Notes: generated from the sequence alone by a model not told the origin. A DNA stretch of 23,396 nt from Cruorifilaria tuberocauda (GCA_013365365.1 JABVXU010000735.1:1-23396), one strand, 5' to 3'; shown: positions 13,801 to 21,125, counted from the first letter of the stretch. Translations and numbers: made by a program.

Positions 13801-16800
13801 TCCCAATATAAATAAGAAATTATTATGATAACAAGTTTGAAACAATGAATTTTATCATTTTCAATCAAAATTTTTAGAATATGAAATGAACTTTCATTTG
13901 TCCTACTATTATTAGTTGAAAAATCTCAAATGATAAAAGTAATAGAGATAGGTCATATGCATCGATTTAAAATGACATACATGAATTCGAGAATTGATTG
14001 GTCCTTCAATGACCCAACGACAATTTGCATTGGCATTATATGGTGATGGATAGTTTGGTGATTGTATTTTACCTGATTCACCTTTTTCATATTTCAAACA
14101 TGTGATCACTTTTGGTGATGCTATAACAAATCGTTACTTACTATTAATTGTAATTATTTCGTTAATAATTTAAAAAAAAAAAAAACTCGAAAAAATTTTT
14201 TTTCTTGATAAATTTTAAAAGATTTTAATTTTTAAGCAAAGTCTAAAATTTAAGTGAAAAAGTAAATTCATAAATTGTAAAATATCTATCAATAAATGTT
14301 ATTTAAGATATAAATCAATAAATAAGATTTCTTTTCTTTCTTATCAATAATGATAAGAAAAAGATGATAAGAAAGGAAGAAGAAAGAAAAAATAAATTCC
14401 ATCTTAAAAATCAAGGTTGCAGACTTGAAATTTTGATTAATTTGACAACTTCAAACTGTACGTGAAACAGATGATAGTGAAAATTTTTACCGGGACAATT
14501 GAATTCATCACTAAAATCACCGCAATCATTGGTACCATCACAATGAGCTGAATGTGATACACACTTACCATTTTGACAAAAAAATGAACCTAGAAAAAAT
14601 TTGATTAACTGATAAAACTTTCTTTTTTTACTCCATTATTAGTTATCTGTGATAAAATTATTTAAAATAAATTTTTTTGATTAAAATTTTTAACAATTTA
14701 TTTTTCGTCAAATTTAAATAAACTTATCGGATTAAATTAATTAATGTGTTTTTTTAAAGGTTTCGGTAATTAATTTCTTGCTAATGATAAAATCTTATGT
14801 CTGATAAAATACTGCTGTATTAGCCATCCGAGAAGAAACCATAGAATTGTTTATCATTCTATTTTATATTTCTGGTTATTGTACACTGTATGCACAGTAT
14901 TATTAATGATCGACATATACTGTAAACCTGATAATTGATTACTGTAATTACTATAATTGAAACATAATGGTATTTTTTCTTCAAAATTTCCTTTCCTAAT
15001 CATTTTCTTCTTCAAAAAATCCATTTATCATATGTAATTTATCATCAAGTGATAAATTATTGTATCAAAATTTGTTAAATGATAAAATATATCAATAAAT
15101 AATATAATCTTTATGAGAGATAAATTTTCCTTTTATCGAATTTTATTTTAAAAAATTTAGTTTCATTAGAATAGTTTTTGTATAAAAATTAAATTAAAAA
15201 AATTTTTAATTAAAAAGCCTGAATTTATTAATTTTCAAACAATTTTTTCAAAAAAAAAATTTCTAAATATCATTTTGCACATAAATTATAATAGTAATAA
15301 TAATAATAATAATAATAATTAAATAATAATAGTTATTATAAATTACAATAGTAATAATTTTTTTTTACTTTTAACAATATATATATATATATCTTAAAAA
15401 TAGTAATAATAAAATTAAACAGGCAGGCAAAAAAAAAATTATCGAAAACTTTTTAAAATATGAATCAATTTAAATCATGATGATAAAGATGAAATTTCAT
15501 TTTGCTCATTGCATTCGTTTTATTGTTTTAATCGGCGATCGGTACAAGGACCGATACCAAGGTCAACTAAGTACCGCTATCTTTCCCATCTTACCTCACC
15601 TCATTTCATTCATACCCGAAATTCTCAATCATCTATTTTCGTGTACTCTTTTTTCATATATCGTTTCATCATTATCATTATCATCGTTATCAATTCTCTA
15701 TCATATTATTATTATTTGCTTACCTTTCATACATGCAGGTAATACACATATAAATGGTAATAGTGTATTGCACATTTCTAAACTCCATCGTAGTTCATCA
15801 GTTGTTGTAATCGAGAACTGTAAATTTGTTATATTTGTATCGTTATCATTATCAAATGATATAAATGAATTTTGTCCTTTAATTTAATATTTATGTTTTT
15901 TTTTTTAAATTTTTTCGTTAAATAAAATAAATCATGAAATTACTGATTAATTCATTTTGATCATTTATAATTAGAATAAATATTAATTATCTTATATCAA
16001 ACAATAACAGTTATCCATAAAAAGTTCATATTGTTGTAACAAAATTTCTTCTTTAAGATGTCATCACCCTAATTCCGATTTTCTTTTTTTCCTTTCTCTT
16101 CTATCCATTTCCTTTTTTGTTTATTTATTTGTTTGTTTGTTTGAAGATTTTATTTAGTTTTTTGATCGATAAAATTCAAATAAATTCTTCGATTCAAGAA
16201 AAAAGAAAGAAAAACAAGATTAAAATTACTAGAATGATTAATTAAAATATACAAATAATACACTCAAATTATTACAAAAAACAGTTATCGATTATTAAGA
16301 TGATAAGAATACCTTTGCACAGGTTCCAACTCGATAATCTGGTTGTCCATCATTCCAAAAACCAACATAACGTGATACTATGGTACCATCGGACCATAAA
16401 AAGTATGCATCTTCATCTTCAGTTTGTTGCGCAACAACACCTTTAATTAAAATACCTTTATTTTTTTTCCACTCATTAATAATTAAATGATCAATAAAGA
16501 TATTAATTTCGAAAAAAAAAATCATACCAATCCAAAATTCATTACGATTTACTGAAAGAATTTTTTGTTGTCGATTGATTAAACGATGTAAAAAGTTATT
16601 TTCACCAAATGATTCGATACGAGCAAGTTGACTTCCGTACCTATCATTCAAAAGTAAGTAATTTTAAAGTGAGCAATTCAAACATAAAAGTATATTGACC
16701 ATATCATATAATATTATTTTGAATTATAATAATTTATACAAATTGAACAAGTATTAAATTAAAATTTTATTGAAAGCAAAATAGCAAAGTATAAAACAAA

Positions 16801-17791
16801 CAAAAAAAAAAAGCAATCACTTTATAGAGGTCAAATTTTCGAATTTAATATTCTAAGACTAAATTTGAAAAAAATTTTTACAAATAATGACTTTTAATTT
16901 TACAAACAATAACTTACTTTTAATTTTATAAATAATAATTTACAAATACAAATAATAATTTACTAAAAAGTTTTATTTTTACTTTTAACCAATTGAAATT
17001 TTCAAACAGAAAATGAATATCGAATTTTACATTCAATACATATAATAACTATGAATTAATTTGACTTTCAAACACTTTCTCCTTTCAAATTTATGATTAA
17101 CTTGAAACTTGAGATAACTATGAAACAAAACAAATTAATACTGATAATAACAGCCTTAGGGATAGTGATAGTGATAGTGATAGTGATAATAATAGCAATA
17201 ATAAATGATTTTTATTTGAAATTTACAAATAACTTAAGTGATGTATCAAATTACATAATTAATAAATATATTTACTTTACCTGGAACAAAATAATAATGC
17301 TTGTGGCCATGATCGTTCAATTGTATATACCCGAAAACATTTCGACCTGTATTTCTCCCATCCTTGTGCACAGTCTAAATCGATATCCGATACTGTATAT
17401 TTTGGTTCAGTTACATTTTTCATACCATTTTCCTGAAATTTTTCAACAAAATTTAAAATTCCATATAATTGTATTATTTTTTCTTTTTCATATTAATAAT
17501 AAACAAAATGATGCATTTTTCTTTTTCTTTTCCTTTCTTCTTTTAAAATCTAACTTGTTCAGTTGAAGTTGCAATGATAGTAGTAGGAGTAGTTGTAATA
17601 CTGATAACCTTAGCAGTGATAATTGGTGATACCGAAATAGCAGTAGCAGTAGTATCAGTATTATCCGGAGAAATTGTTGCAATTACCACATTTTGTTGTT
17701 GTAATAAATGTAGCAGTACGAATGATAATAATAATCGTAATCGTTGTTTTTGTGATATAACGAATAAATGATATGGTTGAAAAATTATCAT
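76..17791 (-). CDS. Giant multidomain extracellular protein, uninflatable-like (41 exons seen, 3' partial)
   Basis: Exons chain from ATG 17791-17789 down to 76; every junction uses GT/AG and keeps one reading frame, giving 2,336 codons. Order: signal peptide, C-type lectin, LDLa, CUB x3, Sushi x3, Sushi+EGF, discoidin A, cbEGF, Sushi x4, discoidin B, HYR x2, Sushi, linker, GCC2/GCC3 repeats, EGF array. Known families: this mix resembles Drosophila Uninflatable, an apical single-pass membrane protein linked to Notch signalling and tracheal growth, and partly SVEP1. I infer a secreted or membrane-anchored adhesion/matrix protein; the C-terminus, where laminin-G and transmembrane segments would be expected, is outside the window. 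Introns are 87 to 1,134 nt. No in-frame ATG lies upstream of the chosen start before a stop near 17968. The family name rests on remembered architecture, so treat it as likely, not proven; exon boundaries are more secure than the name. Residue numbers in other entries exclude the candidate microexon. Confidence 0.88.
1303..1430. repeat. 13-bp inverted repeat pairing exon 38 with its upstream intron
   Basis: Bases 1303-1315 inside exon 38 and 1418-1430 in the preceding intron (minus-strand order) are perfect reverse complements over 13 bp, with about 102 bp between. In the pre-mRNA this could form a stem enclosing the exon 38 acceptor. Confidence 0.5.
1732..3138 (-). CDS. Exons 34-37: GCC2/GCC3 (ephrin-receptor-like) cysteine-rich repeats
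   Basis: Exons 2983-3138, 2761-2882, 2228-2370 and 1732-1884 encode residues about 1925-2115. The repeating pattern is C-x2-CPxGxY/F followed by C-x2-C ([59 protein letters not shown]), typical of GCC2/GCC3 repeats found between HYR/Sushi and EGF blocks in SVEP1 and Uif-type proteins. Exon 37 contains the last unit and then begins the EGF array ([13 protein letters not shown]). Introns cut inside repeats in different phases, unlike the Sushi block. Confidence 0.88.
2581..2689. repeat. 22-bp direct duplication inside an intron
   Basis: Bases 2581-2602 recur identically at 2668-2689, 87 bp apart, within the intron between exons 35 and 36. The rest of this 390-nt intron is AT-rich without other features. 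Confidence 0.65.
3395..3605. repeat. 57-bp tandem repeat, about 3.7 copies, overlapping the end of exon 33
   Basis: Copies lie at 3395-3445 (51 bp, divergent), 3446-3502, 3503-3559 (these two identical) and 3560 to about 3605. The last copy contains the final 14 nt of exon 33 and its GTATGT donor. In the two identical intronic copies the donor region is rewritten so that no GT follows the exon-like sequence. Confidence 0.9.
3592..5076 (-). CDS. Exons 31-33: Sushi domain 9 and a cysteine-poor linker domain
   Basis: Exons 4796-5076, 4128-4359 and 3592-3762 encode residues about 1697-1924. The first 65 residues form a Sushi domain ([11 protein letters not shown] ... TAKCARKF ... [12 protein letters not shown]). 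The next 150 residues, with patterns such as [15 protein letters not shown] and [10 protein letters not shown], look like an alternating beta domain containing few cysteines; I do not recognise it as a named family, though SVEP1-like proteins also have an unnamed segment here. The end ([11 protein letters not shown], then PECLQCPKG across the junction) starts the cysteine-rich repeats. The 3' end of exon 33 is part of a 57-bp tandem repeat. Confidence 0.82.
5454..6092 (-). CDS. Exons 29-30: two HYR domains
   Basis: Exons 5804-6092 and 5454-5705 encode residues about 1517-1696. Each HYR module opens with an acidic residue, PP and a cysteine ([21 protein letters not shown]) and ends with the AxDxAxNxxxC pattern ([22 protein letters not shown]). 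HYR domains are immunoglobulin-like folds thought to act in adhesion and are usually adjacent to Sushi domains, as here. Tandem HYR followed by Sushi then GCC2/GCC3 repeats is the order known from SVEP1. Both exons end in phase 1. Confidence 0.9.
6213..7053 (-). CDS. Exons 26-28: discoidin (F5/8 type C) domain B
   Basis: Domain B uses the 3' half of exon 26, exon 27 (6485-6682) and exon 28 (6213-6395), residues about 1360-1500. It is a classical F5/8C domain: [40 protein letters not shown] and the closing FDLQGC. The exon 27 end is ambiguous: GTACGT at 6484 is in phase and makes an 89-nt intron; GTATTT at 6450 keeps 11 more codons but breaks the frame. After the domain comes a short Sushi-like remnant (GWNASVPQC) shared with exon 29. 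Confidence 0.82.
6803..8103 (-). CDS. Exons 23-26: Sushi domains 6-8 and start of discoidin B
   Basis: Exons 7984-8103, 7493-7659, 7158-7284 and 6803-7053 encode residues about 1168-1389. Sushi 6 ([10 protein letters not shown] ... VCSQQNRP ... RQCIYDP) is irregular, with an insert [16 protein letters not shown]. Sushi 7 runs from [10 protein letters not shown] to [12 protein letters not shown]; Sushi 8 from [12 protein letters not shown] to [10 protein letters not shown]. Exon 26 then enters discoidin B ([13 protein letters not shown]). Two acceptors compete for exon 26: the one at 7053 keeps the frame, whereas the one 16 nt upstream introduces a stop. Confidence 0.85.
8338..8669 (-). CDS. 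Exons 21-22: EGF tail and Sushi domain 5
   Basis: Exons 8502-8669 and 8338-8407 encode residues about 1089-1167. The first residues complete the preceding EGF; a Sushi domain then runs from [12 protein letters not shown] through [20 protein letters not shown] and APLCLP. The intron splitting the Sushi domain is phase 0. Exon 22 is only 70 nt, the smallest certain exon of the gene. Confidence 0.9.
8727..8790. repeat. 27-bp duplicated unit with AG|GT core in intron
   Basis: Bases 8727-8753 and 8764-8790 match at 26 of 27 positions. On the minus strand each unit carries TTTTAG followed at once by GTA, resembling an acceptor joined to a donor. It lies in the 201-nt intron between exons 20 and 21. 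Confidence 0.6.
8871..9004 (-). CDS. Exon 20: calcium-binding EGF domain
   Basis: This 134-nt exon encodes residues about 1044-1088. It begins DVNEC, the calcium-binding EGF start, and contains [10 protein letters not shown], which matches the C-x-N-x4-Y-x-C hydroxylation pattern. The domain finishes after CEIGFDLL with the last cysteine supplied from exon 21 (NQTC). It follows discoidin A through a phase 1 junction. Confidence 0.9.
9165..10221 (-). CDS. Exons 17-19: discoidin (F5/8 type C) domain A
   Basis: Exons 10132-10221, 9547-9728 and 9165-9321 encode residues about 901-1043. Landmarks: [14 protein letters not shown] at the start, [33 protein letters not shown] and the closing KLDILGC. 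Discoidin domains bind lipids, glycans or proteins through loops at one end. Compared with discoidin B, the stretch just before GWC is short; the candidate microexon at 9902-9919 would fill it. The stretch after the last domain cysteine (HKTNCF) leads to the next EGF. Confidence 0.85.
9902..9919 (-). CDS. Candidate 18-nt microexon in discoidin domain A
   Basis: On the minus strand an 18-nt segment is flanked by ATTATCAG and GTAAGA, one of the best-matched splice-site pairs in the gene. It lies in the 403-nt intron between exons 17 and 18, both phase 1 at this junction. Insertion adds DMILER in frame, giving TT-DMILER-GWC. In discoidin B the equivalent place reads ARLSSTGWC, so six residues here restore the expected length and an R/L-containing strand. 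I infer a real microexon, constitutive or alternative; RNA evidence is not available. Confidence 0.62.
10360..10647 (-). CDS. Exon 16: Sushi domain 4 fused to a calcium-binding EGF
   Basis: One 288-nt phase 1-1 exon encodes residues about 805-900. The first half is a Sushi domain ([12 protein letters not shown] ... CQPGFRTVG ... DVPECQ) that lacks the usual Trp. The second half is an EGF domain starting DIDEC, the calcium-binding signature, with [10 protein letters not shown] matching the Asp/Asn beta-hydroxylation pattern. The sixth EGF cysteine comes from the start of exon 17. The donor T|GTACGA is weak. Unlike exons 13-15, no intron separates the two domains. Confidence 0.9.
11020..11932 (-). 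CDS. Exons 13-15: Sushi (CCP) domains 1-3, one per exon
   Basis: Exons 11750-11932, 11425-11607 and 11020-11202 are each exactly 183 nt, each starts and ends in phase 1, and each encodes one complete Sushi domain of about 61 residues (622-804). Each has four cysteines and a Trp before the last one ([27 protein letters not shown]). Sushi domains are protein-binding beta modules common in complement regulators, selectins and matrix proteins. For exon 15 a GT four bases after TAC would give a stop on joining, so the A|GTTTGT donor at 11020 was chosen; it joins to give CKKLAC. Confidence 0.92.
12022..12478 (-). CDS. Exons 11-12: CUB domain 3 (divergent)
   Basis: Exons 12300-12478 and 12022-12187 encode residues about 507-621. 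It opens [11 protein letters not shown], has [19 protein letters not shown] and closes [11 protein letters not shown]. The middle strand reads [10 protein letters not shown] in place of the usual L-x-I-x-DG, and the second disulfide pair is missing, so it is the most divergent of the three CUBs. Layout (phase 1, internal phase 0, phase 1) matches its neighbours. Confidence 0.85.
12601..13178 (-). CDS. Exons 9-10: CUB domain 2
   Basis: Exons 13036-13178 and 12601-12802 encode residues about 392-506. Landmarks are [25 protein letters not shown], the LQIYDGG strand and the closing RGFSITY. It again has only the N-terminal cysteine pair. The internal intron is phase 0 and outer borders are phase 1, the same layout as CUB 1, which supports origin by module duplication. 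The donor is GTTTGT at exon 9 and GTTTGT at exon 10. Confidence 0.9.
13279..14120 (-). CDS. Exons 7-8: CUB domain 1
   Basis: Exons 13981-14120 and 13279-13489 encode residues about 275-391. CUB landmarks are [18 protein letters not shown], the FATILDGG strand and the closing GFEASW. Only the first disulfide pair is present (the cysteine before LKYE and the one in ANCRW); the second pair typical of CUB domains is absent, with Tyr-Glu-Asp-Phe where Cys-x-Tyr-Asp usually stands. The internal intron is phase 0, the outer borders are phase 1, so the pair behaves as a transferable module. Confidence 0.9.
14491..14589 (-). CDS. Exon 6: LDL-receptor class A module
   Basis: This 99-nt, phase 1-1 exon encodes residues 242-274. 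Cysteines at 246, 251, 258, 264 and 273 plus Cys239 from exon 5 make the six of a class A module. The calcium cage is intact: CDG then DCGDFSDE at 263-270. Such modules bind protein ligands through the acidic face in LDL-receptor relatives; here a single copy sits between the lectin and the CUB block. An intron of 1,134 nt precedes it on the minus strand. Confidence 0.92.
14590..15723. other. Longest intron (between exons 5 and 6), no gene inside
   Basis: This 1,134-nt intron is AT-rich with a TAA-type microsatellite at about 15289-15320, an AT run near 15380 and a GC-richer patch at 15530-15610 with a 6-bp-stem hairpin at 15538-15555 (ATCGGT/ACCGAT). A good donor-like AG|GTAAGA near 15595 (minus strand) has no in-frame exon in front of it. 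Open frames on the plus strand here cross exon 5 and show no domain. Confidence 0.7.
15724..17432 (-). CDS. Exons 2-5: C-type lectin-like domain
   Basis: Exons are 17281-17432, 16528-16640, 16313-16440 and 15724-15817. They cover residues 80-241; the domain spans about 100-238. Visible landmarks: the opening [31 protein letters not shown], a QPD triplet at 200-202 within FWNDGQPDY, and the closing RWSLEMC...PFIC. In the family, QPD at this position goes with galactose preference and a WND motif completes calcium site 2; here WND is replaced by WSL (221-223), so calcium-dependent sugar binding is doubtful. The intron inside the FWIG region (phase 1) and that before YGSQL (phase 2) join cleanly. 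The last cysteine in exon 5, Cys239, serves as the first cysteine of the following LDLa module. Confidence 0.88.
16641..17280. repeat. Intron 2 with GTGATA hexamer repeat
   Basis: The 640-nt intron between exons 2 and 3 is AT-rich and contains a short GTGATA tandem repeat at about 17161-17190. Flanking exon ends join in frame (CSR-YGSQL), so no missing exon is needed here. Confidence 0.75.
17555..17791 (-). CDS. Exon 1: signal peptide and Thr/Ile-rich linker
   Basis: This exon codes for residues 1-79 and ends in phase 0 at a GTTAGA donor. Residues 15-17 are basic (KQR), followed by a hydrophobic core at 18-30 ([13 protein letters not shown]), which is a signal-peptide pattern; cleavage may fall near Ala38. 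Residues 39-79 are very rich in Thr, Ile, Ser and Ala with no cysteine, as in O-glycosylated stalks. ATG at 17791 is the first in-frame ATG; the frame stays open upstream to about 17968 but contains only a TTG. The n-region before the core is rather long, so an additional upstream exon with another start cannot be excluded. Confidence 0.75.
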
Positions 17792-18010
17792 GGTAGATGA
17801 TAATGATAATAATATATGGTGGAAGCATACACATACACCACCTACAGCAGTAAATAATGAGCCGTCAATGTCGCTAGGCGTCAAACCGTTTTGTTCAGGC
17901 TGTCTTGCGGATTTTGCAATCAGGGCAAGAAGAAGATGAGAGAAATAGTCCAGTTGACCTCATTAATTTGACCTTCCATCTGCTTCATTTCAACCTTCAA
18001 ATAAATGAGA
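17792..18010 (-). promoter_or_regulatory. 5' flank / probable 5' UTR of the giant gene
   Basis: This stretch upstream of the start ATG is less AT-rich than the surroundings. It contains an out-of-frame upstream ORF of 22 codons (ATG 17988-17986, stop TGA 17922-17920) ending in a hydrophobic LIFFLP. An AG|GTGG near 17844 could be a trans- or cis-splice acceptor, but the pyrimidine tract is poor. No clear TATA box is seen. Confidence 0.35.
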
Positions 18011-18099
18011 GAATGTGCCACCTTGTCTTCCTTCAAAACTCTCACAACAACAATCACTACCAAATCTAAATATCAGCCTATCCTTTCTTGCCAACCTTT

Positions 18100-18200
18100 C
18101 ATCCCTTTTTTCCTCCTCTCTTATCTCCTCCCCTCCTTTCTTCTCTTTCTCTCTTTTCACCTTTACCTTTACCTTTACCTTTTATTCCTTTTTCCATTCT
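18100..18200. repeat. Polypyrimidine tract with CTTTAC repeats
   Basis: A C/T-rich run on the plus strand ends in three to four CTTTAC units at about 18160-18181. The matching Lys/Glu-Gly open frame on the minus strand (around 18099-18200) is low-complexity and not taken as a gene. Confidence 0.8.
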
Positions 18201-18340
18201 CTTCAATATTTTCAAATATCTAAATTTCGAGCTATCCATGTCATTTTCAATTTCATCATATTTCCACAAAATTTTCATTTTCACTATTTCATTCATCAAT
18301 TGTTGCGAGTTAAATCATTGATAATTAAAAATGGTACAGT

Positions 18341-18376
18341 GATAATGATAATGATAATGATAATGATAATGATAAT
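18341..18376. repeat. GATAAT hexamer microsatellite (6 copies)
   Basis: Six perfect GATAAT units are bracketed by GGTAC on both sides (near 18333 and 18377). The unit contains the core of GATA-factor sites, but its repetitive nature makes a regulatory reading uncertain. Confidence 0.9.
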
Positions 18377-18399
18377 GGTACAAATGATGAGACCAATAC

Positions 18400-20080
18400 A
18401 ATTTATCAAAATAATCTTTTATTACGAGATTTTGATAATCTTTTCAATATTTCATTTCATTCTTTTACATTAATTAATTAACATATTATTATATCTTTCA
18501 TTTTCTCGAAAAATGAAATGATCGTTGTTTTCCGCTTCCTAATTTCTCTACAACTTTTTTTCCCGGTTTCTAATTTCTCTACGAATCCATTTCATCAATA
18601 GAAGATTTCTGTTTGTATTTCAAAATTTTAAATCTAATTAGATCTTAATAATTGGCTAAGAGAATGAGGACGGAATGAGGATTTTATCTGTCATTATTCC
18701 GCATAGAAATTTCATCAATTTGTATTTTTATAATAAATTCAAATTTAAATTAGCATAATTAGAAAATAGAGAATTCTTGTCCCGATAATCTTTATGTTGC
18801 AATTTAAAATTACACAAAGTTGTTGAATTCATTATTCACTTTTTCTTTTCTTTTCTTTCGCCTATTAATTTCTCCTGGTTCACTTTTTGATTAAAAGTCA
18901 ATTTTTTAACGCATTTATTTCAGGAAAATTTTCTGATTAACTTGTTCAATAATGATATATATATATATATAGATAGATACTGTTGATATTATGTATAAAT
19001 ACTGTTAATATTGTTGATAATCGTGCTATCACTTAATCGATAGCTTAATTGATCATCTAATTAATTGATTTTTTTCAATCAAGTTCCACTGGTGATTAAT
19101 TATTATTTTGATCAATCAATTATTTGAGTATTACGAAGGTATTGTTTACTTCATTATTCTTACGACTTTTTTTTCACTGTTTCTTTTGAAGAATTGTATT
19201 ACCAGGAAAAAAAATTAAAAAAATTAGAAATTTGTCGAATATTAATTTTATTTAAAAATTTAAAATATCATTTAAAATCATTTTAACGCACAAAAACAGC
19301 ATTAAAAAAGAAGAATTAAATGGAAATAATCCAAATACTGAATAATATGGTTAAAAAAATCATCAATTTGAAATTTGAAATATAATAAATAAATATTGAT
19401 AATTATTAAATAACGCTGAAACAAATAAACATAAACAGAATTTACAATAAACAATTATACTTAAATTGAAACGTATAAATTATTAAGTAATCCTTTTTTT
19501 TTTTTGTCCTTTGGAACAATTTATAATATTGTAACTTAATTTATCCTATATTTTTCAAATATAATCCAAAAAAAAATATATATATAAGCAATTTGAAATA
19601 TAATAAATAAATGTTCTAATTATGAAATAACACTGAAACAAATAAACATAAACATAAACATTTACAATTAAAACAATTATACTTAAATTGTAATAATGAA
19701 GAGAGAGAGAAAAAAAAAACATTGCACAGAAAAAAAAAAAAGAAAAGAACTATCAATATTGAATGATATGAAATGAAATTGATATTTGAGGAAAATGTAG
19801 ACGAGATGAACCATTTTGATAATAATCTATCCTAAAATCTTTCATGCACGAATTAATAAGAACAGTGCAATAGAAACAGTAACAATAAAAATAATAACAA
19901 ACAAGAATAACAATGTTCATTTTTCAGAAAACAAGATTTCTCTTCGTTCAATTTGAAAATAAATAAATAAATAAATATCTTAACATGTCTTCTTTCGTAG
20001 ACATTCCAATGAATTAATTCAGTGACATTTGAGTGGAAAAAAAAAAACAAAACAAAACAAAAAACGATTTTAAAAACAAT
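18400..20080. other. AT-rich intergenic DNA with a ~100-bp direct duplication
   Basis: No coding region is seen on either strand. A diverged direct repeat is present at 19373-19468 and 19591-19690; both copies are preceded by ATAATCCAAA (19326, 19561). Short AT and A runs occur elsewhere, e.g. AT at about 18956-18970 and A/GA-rich tracts at 19700-19745. Confidence 0.7.
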
Positions 20081-20728
20081 ACACACACATACATCACATA
20101 CACACACACATATTTATGTGTCTGTCTGTATATGTGTGTGAGTGTATACGTCATATTTATATATCTGTTTGTATGTACGTGTATTAGTGTGTGTATATGT
20201 ACGTGTAAAAGACATCACAATGGTACGTATGTCCGTGTGTAGGTGTGTATGAATCACATCGATACGTAAGTACCTATATATATGTGCATGTATTAGTGTG
20301 TGATGTGTGTAATTGTATATATGACGTATGTATGTGTATGTAACATCACGATGCGTATATCCGTGTATATGTGTGTGTGTGCATCACACTGATATGTTAA
20401 ATACGTGTGTGTGCGTATGTATTGCGTGCATGTGTGTATGTATATATGACGTGTGTATGTGTGTGTGTGTGCATCACATTGATAAGTACGTATGTGTGTT
20501 TGTGTATCTGTATGTGACATCATGATGATACGCACATCCATGTGTATGTTGTGTGTGCATCATACTGATACTTAAATACGTGTGTGTGTATTTGTGTATT
20601 AGTGTATCTGTATATATATATATGACGTGTGTGTATATGTACATATGCATCATACTGATACGTAATTACGTGTTTGTACGTATATGTCTGTGTAAGTGAA
20701 TGCATGTAATAGGTGTGCATATAGATGT

Positions 20729-20730
<2 letters not shown>
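20081..20730. repeat. Degenerate TG-rich minisatellite with CATCAYACTGATACGTA-type core
   Basis: After a CA-rich start (20081-20112) the plus strand switches to TG-rich DNA. A core resembling CATCACACTGATACGTAA recurs near 20213, 20253, 20344, 20382, 20472, 20518, 20558 and 20648, with spacing alternating mostly between about 40 and about 90 bp. The His/Thr-rich or Cys/Val-rich open frames here are repeat artefacts. Confidence 0.85.
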
Positions 20731-20769
<39 letters not shown>

Positions 20770-20776
20770 GTGTGTG

Positions 20777-20848
<72 letters not shown>

Positions 20849-20864
20849 TATGTGTGTGTGTGTA
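20731..20864. repeat. TG/CA dinucleotide microsatellite
   Basis: About 134 bp of nearly pure TG with occasional CG and TATG interruptions. Such tracts can adopt Z-DNA and are length-variable. It directly follows the minisatellite. Confidence 0.95.
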
Positions 20865-21065
20865 TTGCTCGCCTAATTAACTGACCTATGCCACCACTGA
20901 TAAAAAACACTACCATCCTTCTGCAACACTAATTTGATTTTTTTTTTGTTATGGTATTTAAGGAAACAAAAAAAATGTGAAATTCATCAAATAATTTCAA
21001 GAAAGAAATGATAAATTTAATTAATTAATTAATTTTAGCAAAAGTTTACAAAAATTTTTGAAATC

Positions 21066-21125
21066 TTTCCTCTCTCTCCGCCACTCCCTCTCGCTCTCCC
21101 TCTTTCTCTCTCTCTCTCTCTTTCT
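21066..21125. repeat. CT-rich microsatellite
   Basis: A C/T tract ending in a perfect CT run. A similar CT tract begins at 23368 and runs off the right edge of the window. Confidence 0.9.

Noticed and set aside
15590..15650. Possible extra exon in intron 5, with a strong AG|GTAAGA donor
   Set aside because: The nearest acceptor gives a stop in the required phase, and exons 5 and 6 already join in phase to complete the six-cysteine LDLa module.
15477..15887. 136-codon plus-strand open frame
   Set aside because: It crosses exon 5 of the minus-strand gene in antisense, is hydrophobic and low-complexity with long Ser/Ile/Leu runs, and shows no domain.
17093..17566. 157-codon plus-strand open frame with a VIVIVIV stretch
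   Set aside because: The hydrophobic run is a translation of the GTGATA repeat and the rest is antisense to lectin exon 2.
17882..17884. TTG as an upstream start for exon 1
   Set aside because: It is not ATG, and the ATG at 17791 already gives a signal-peptide-like N-terminus.
18015..18473. 152-codon plus-strand open frame
   Set aside because: It is made of translated polypyrimidine and GATAAT repeats, with no domain or plausible start context.
20293..20916. His/Thr-rich and Cys/Val-rich open frames
   Set aside because: These are translations of CA/TG repeats in several frames at once.
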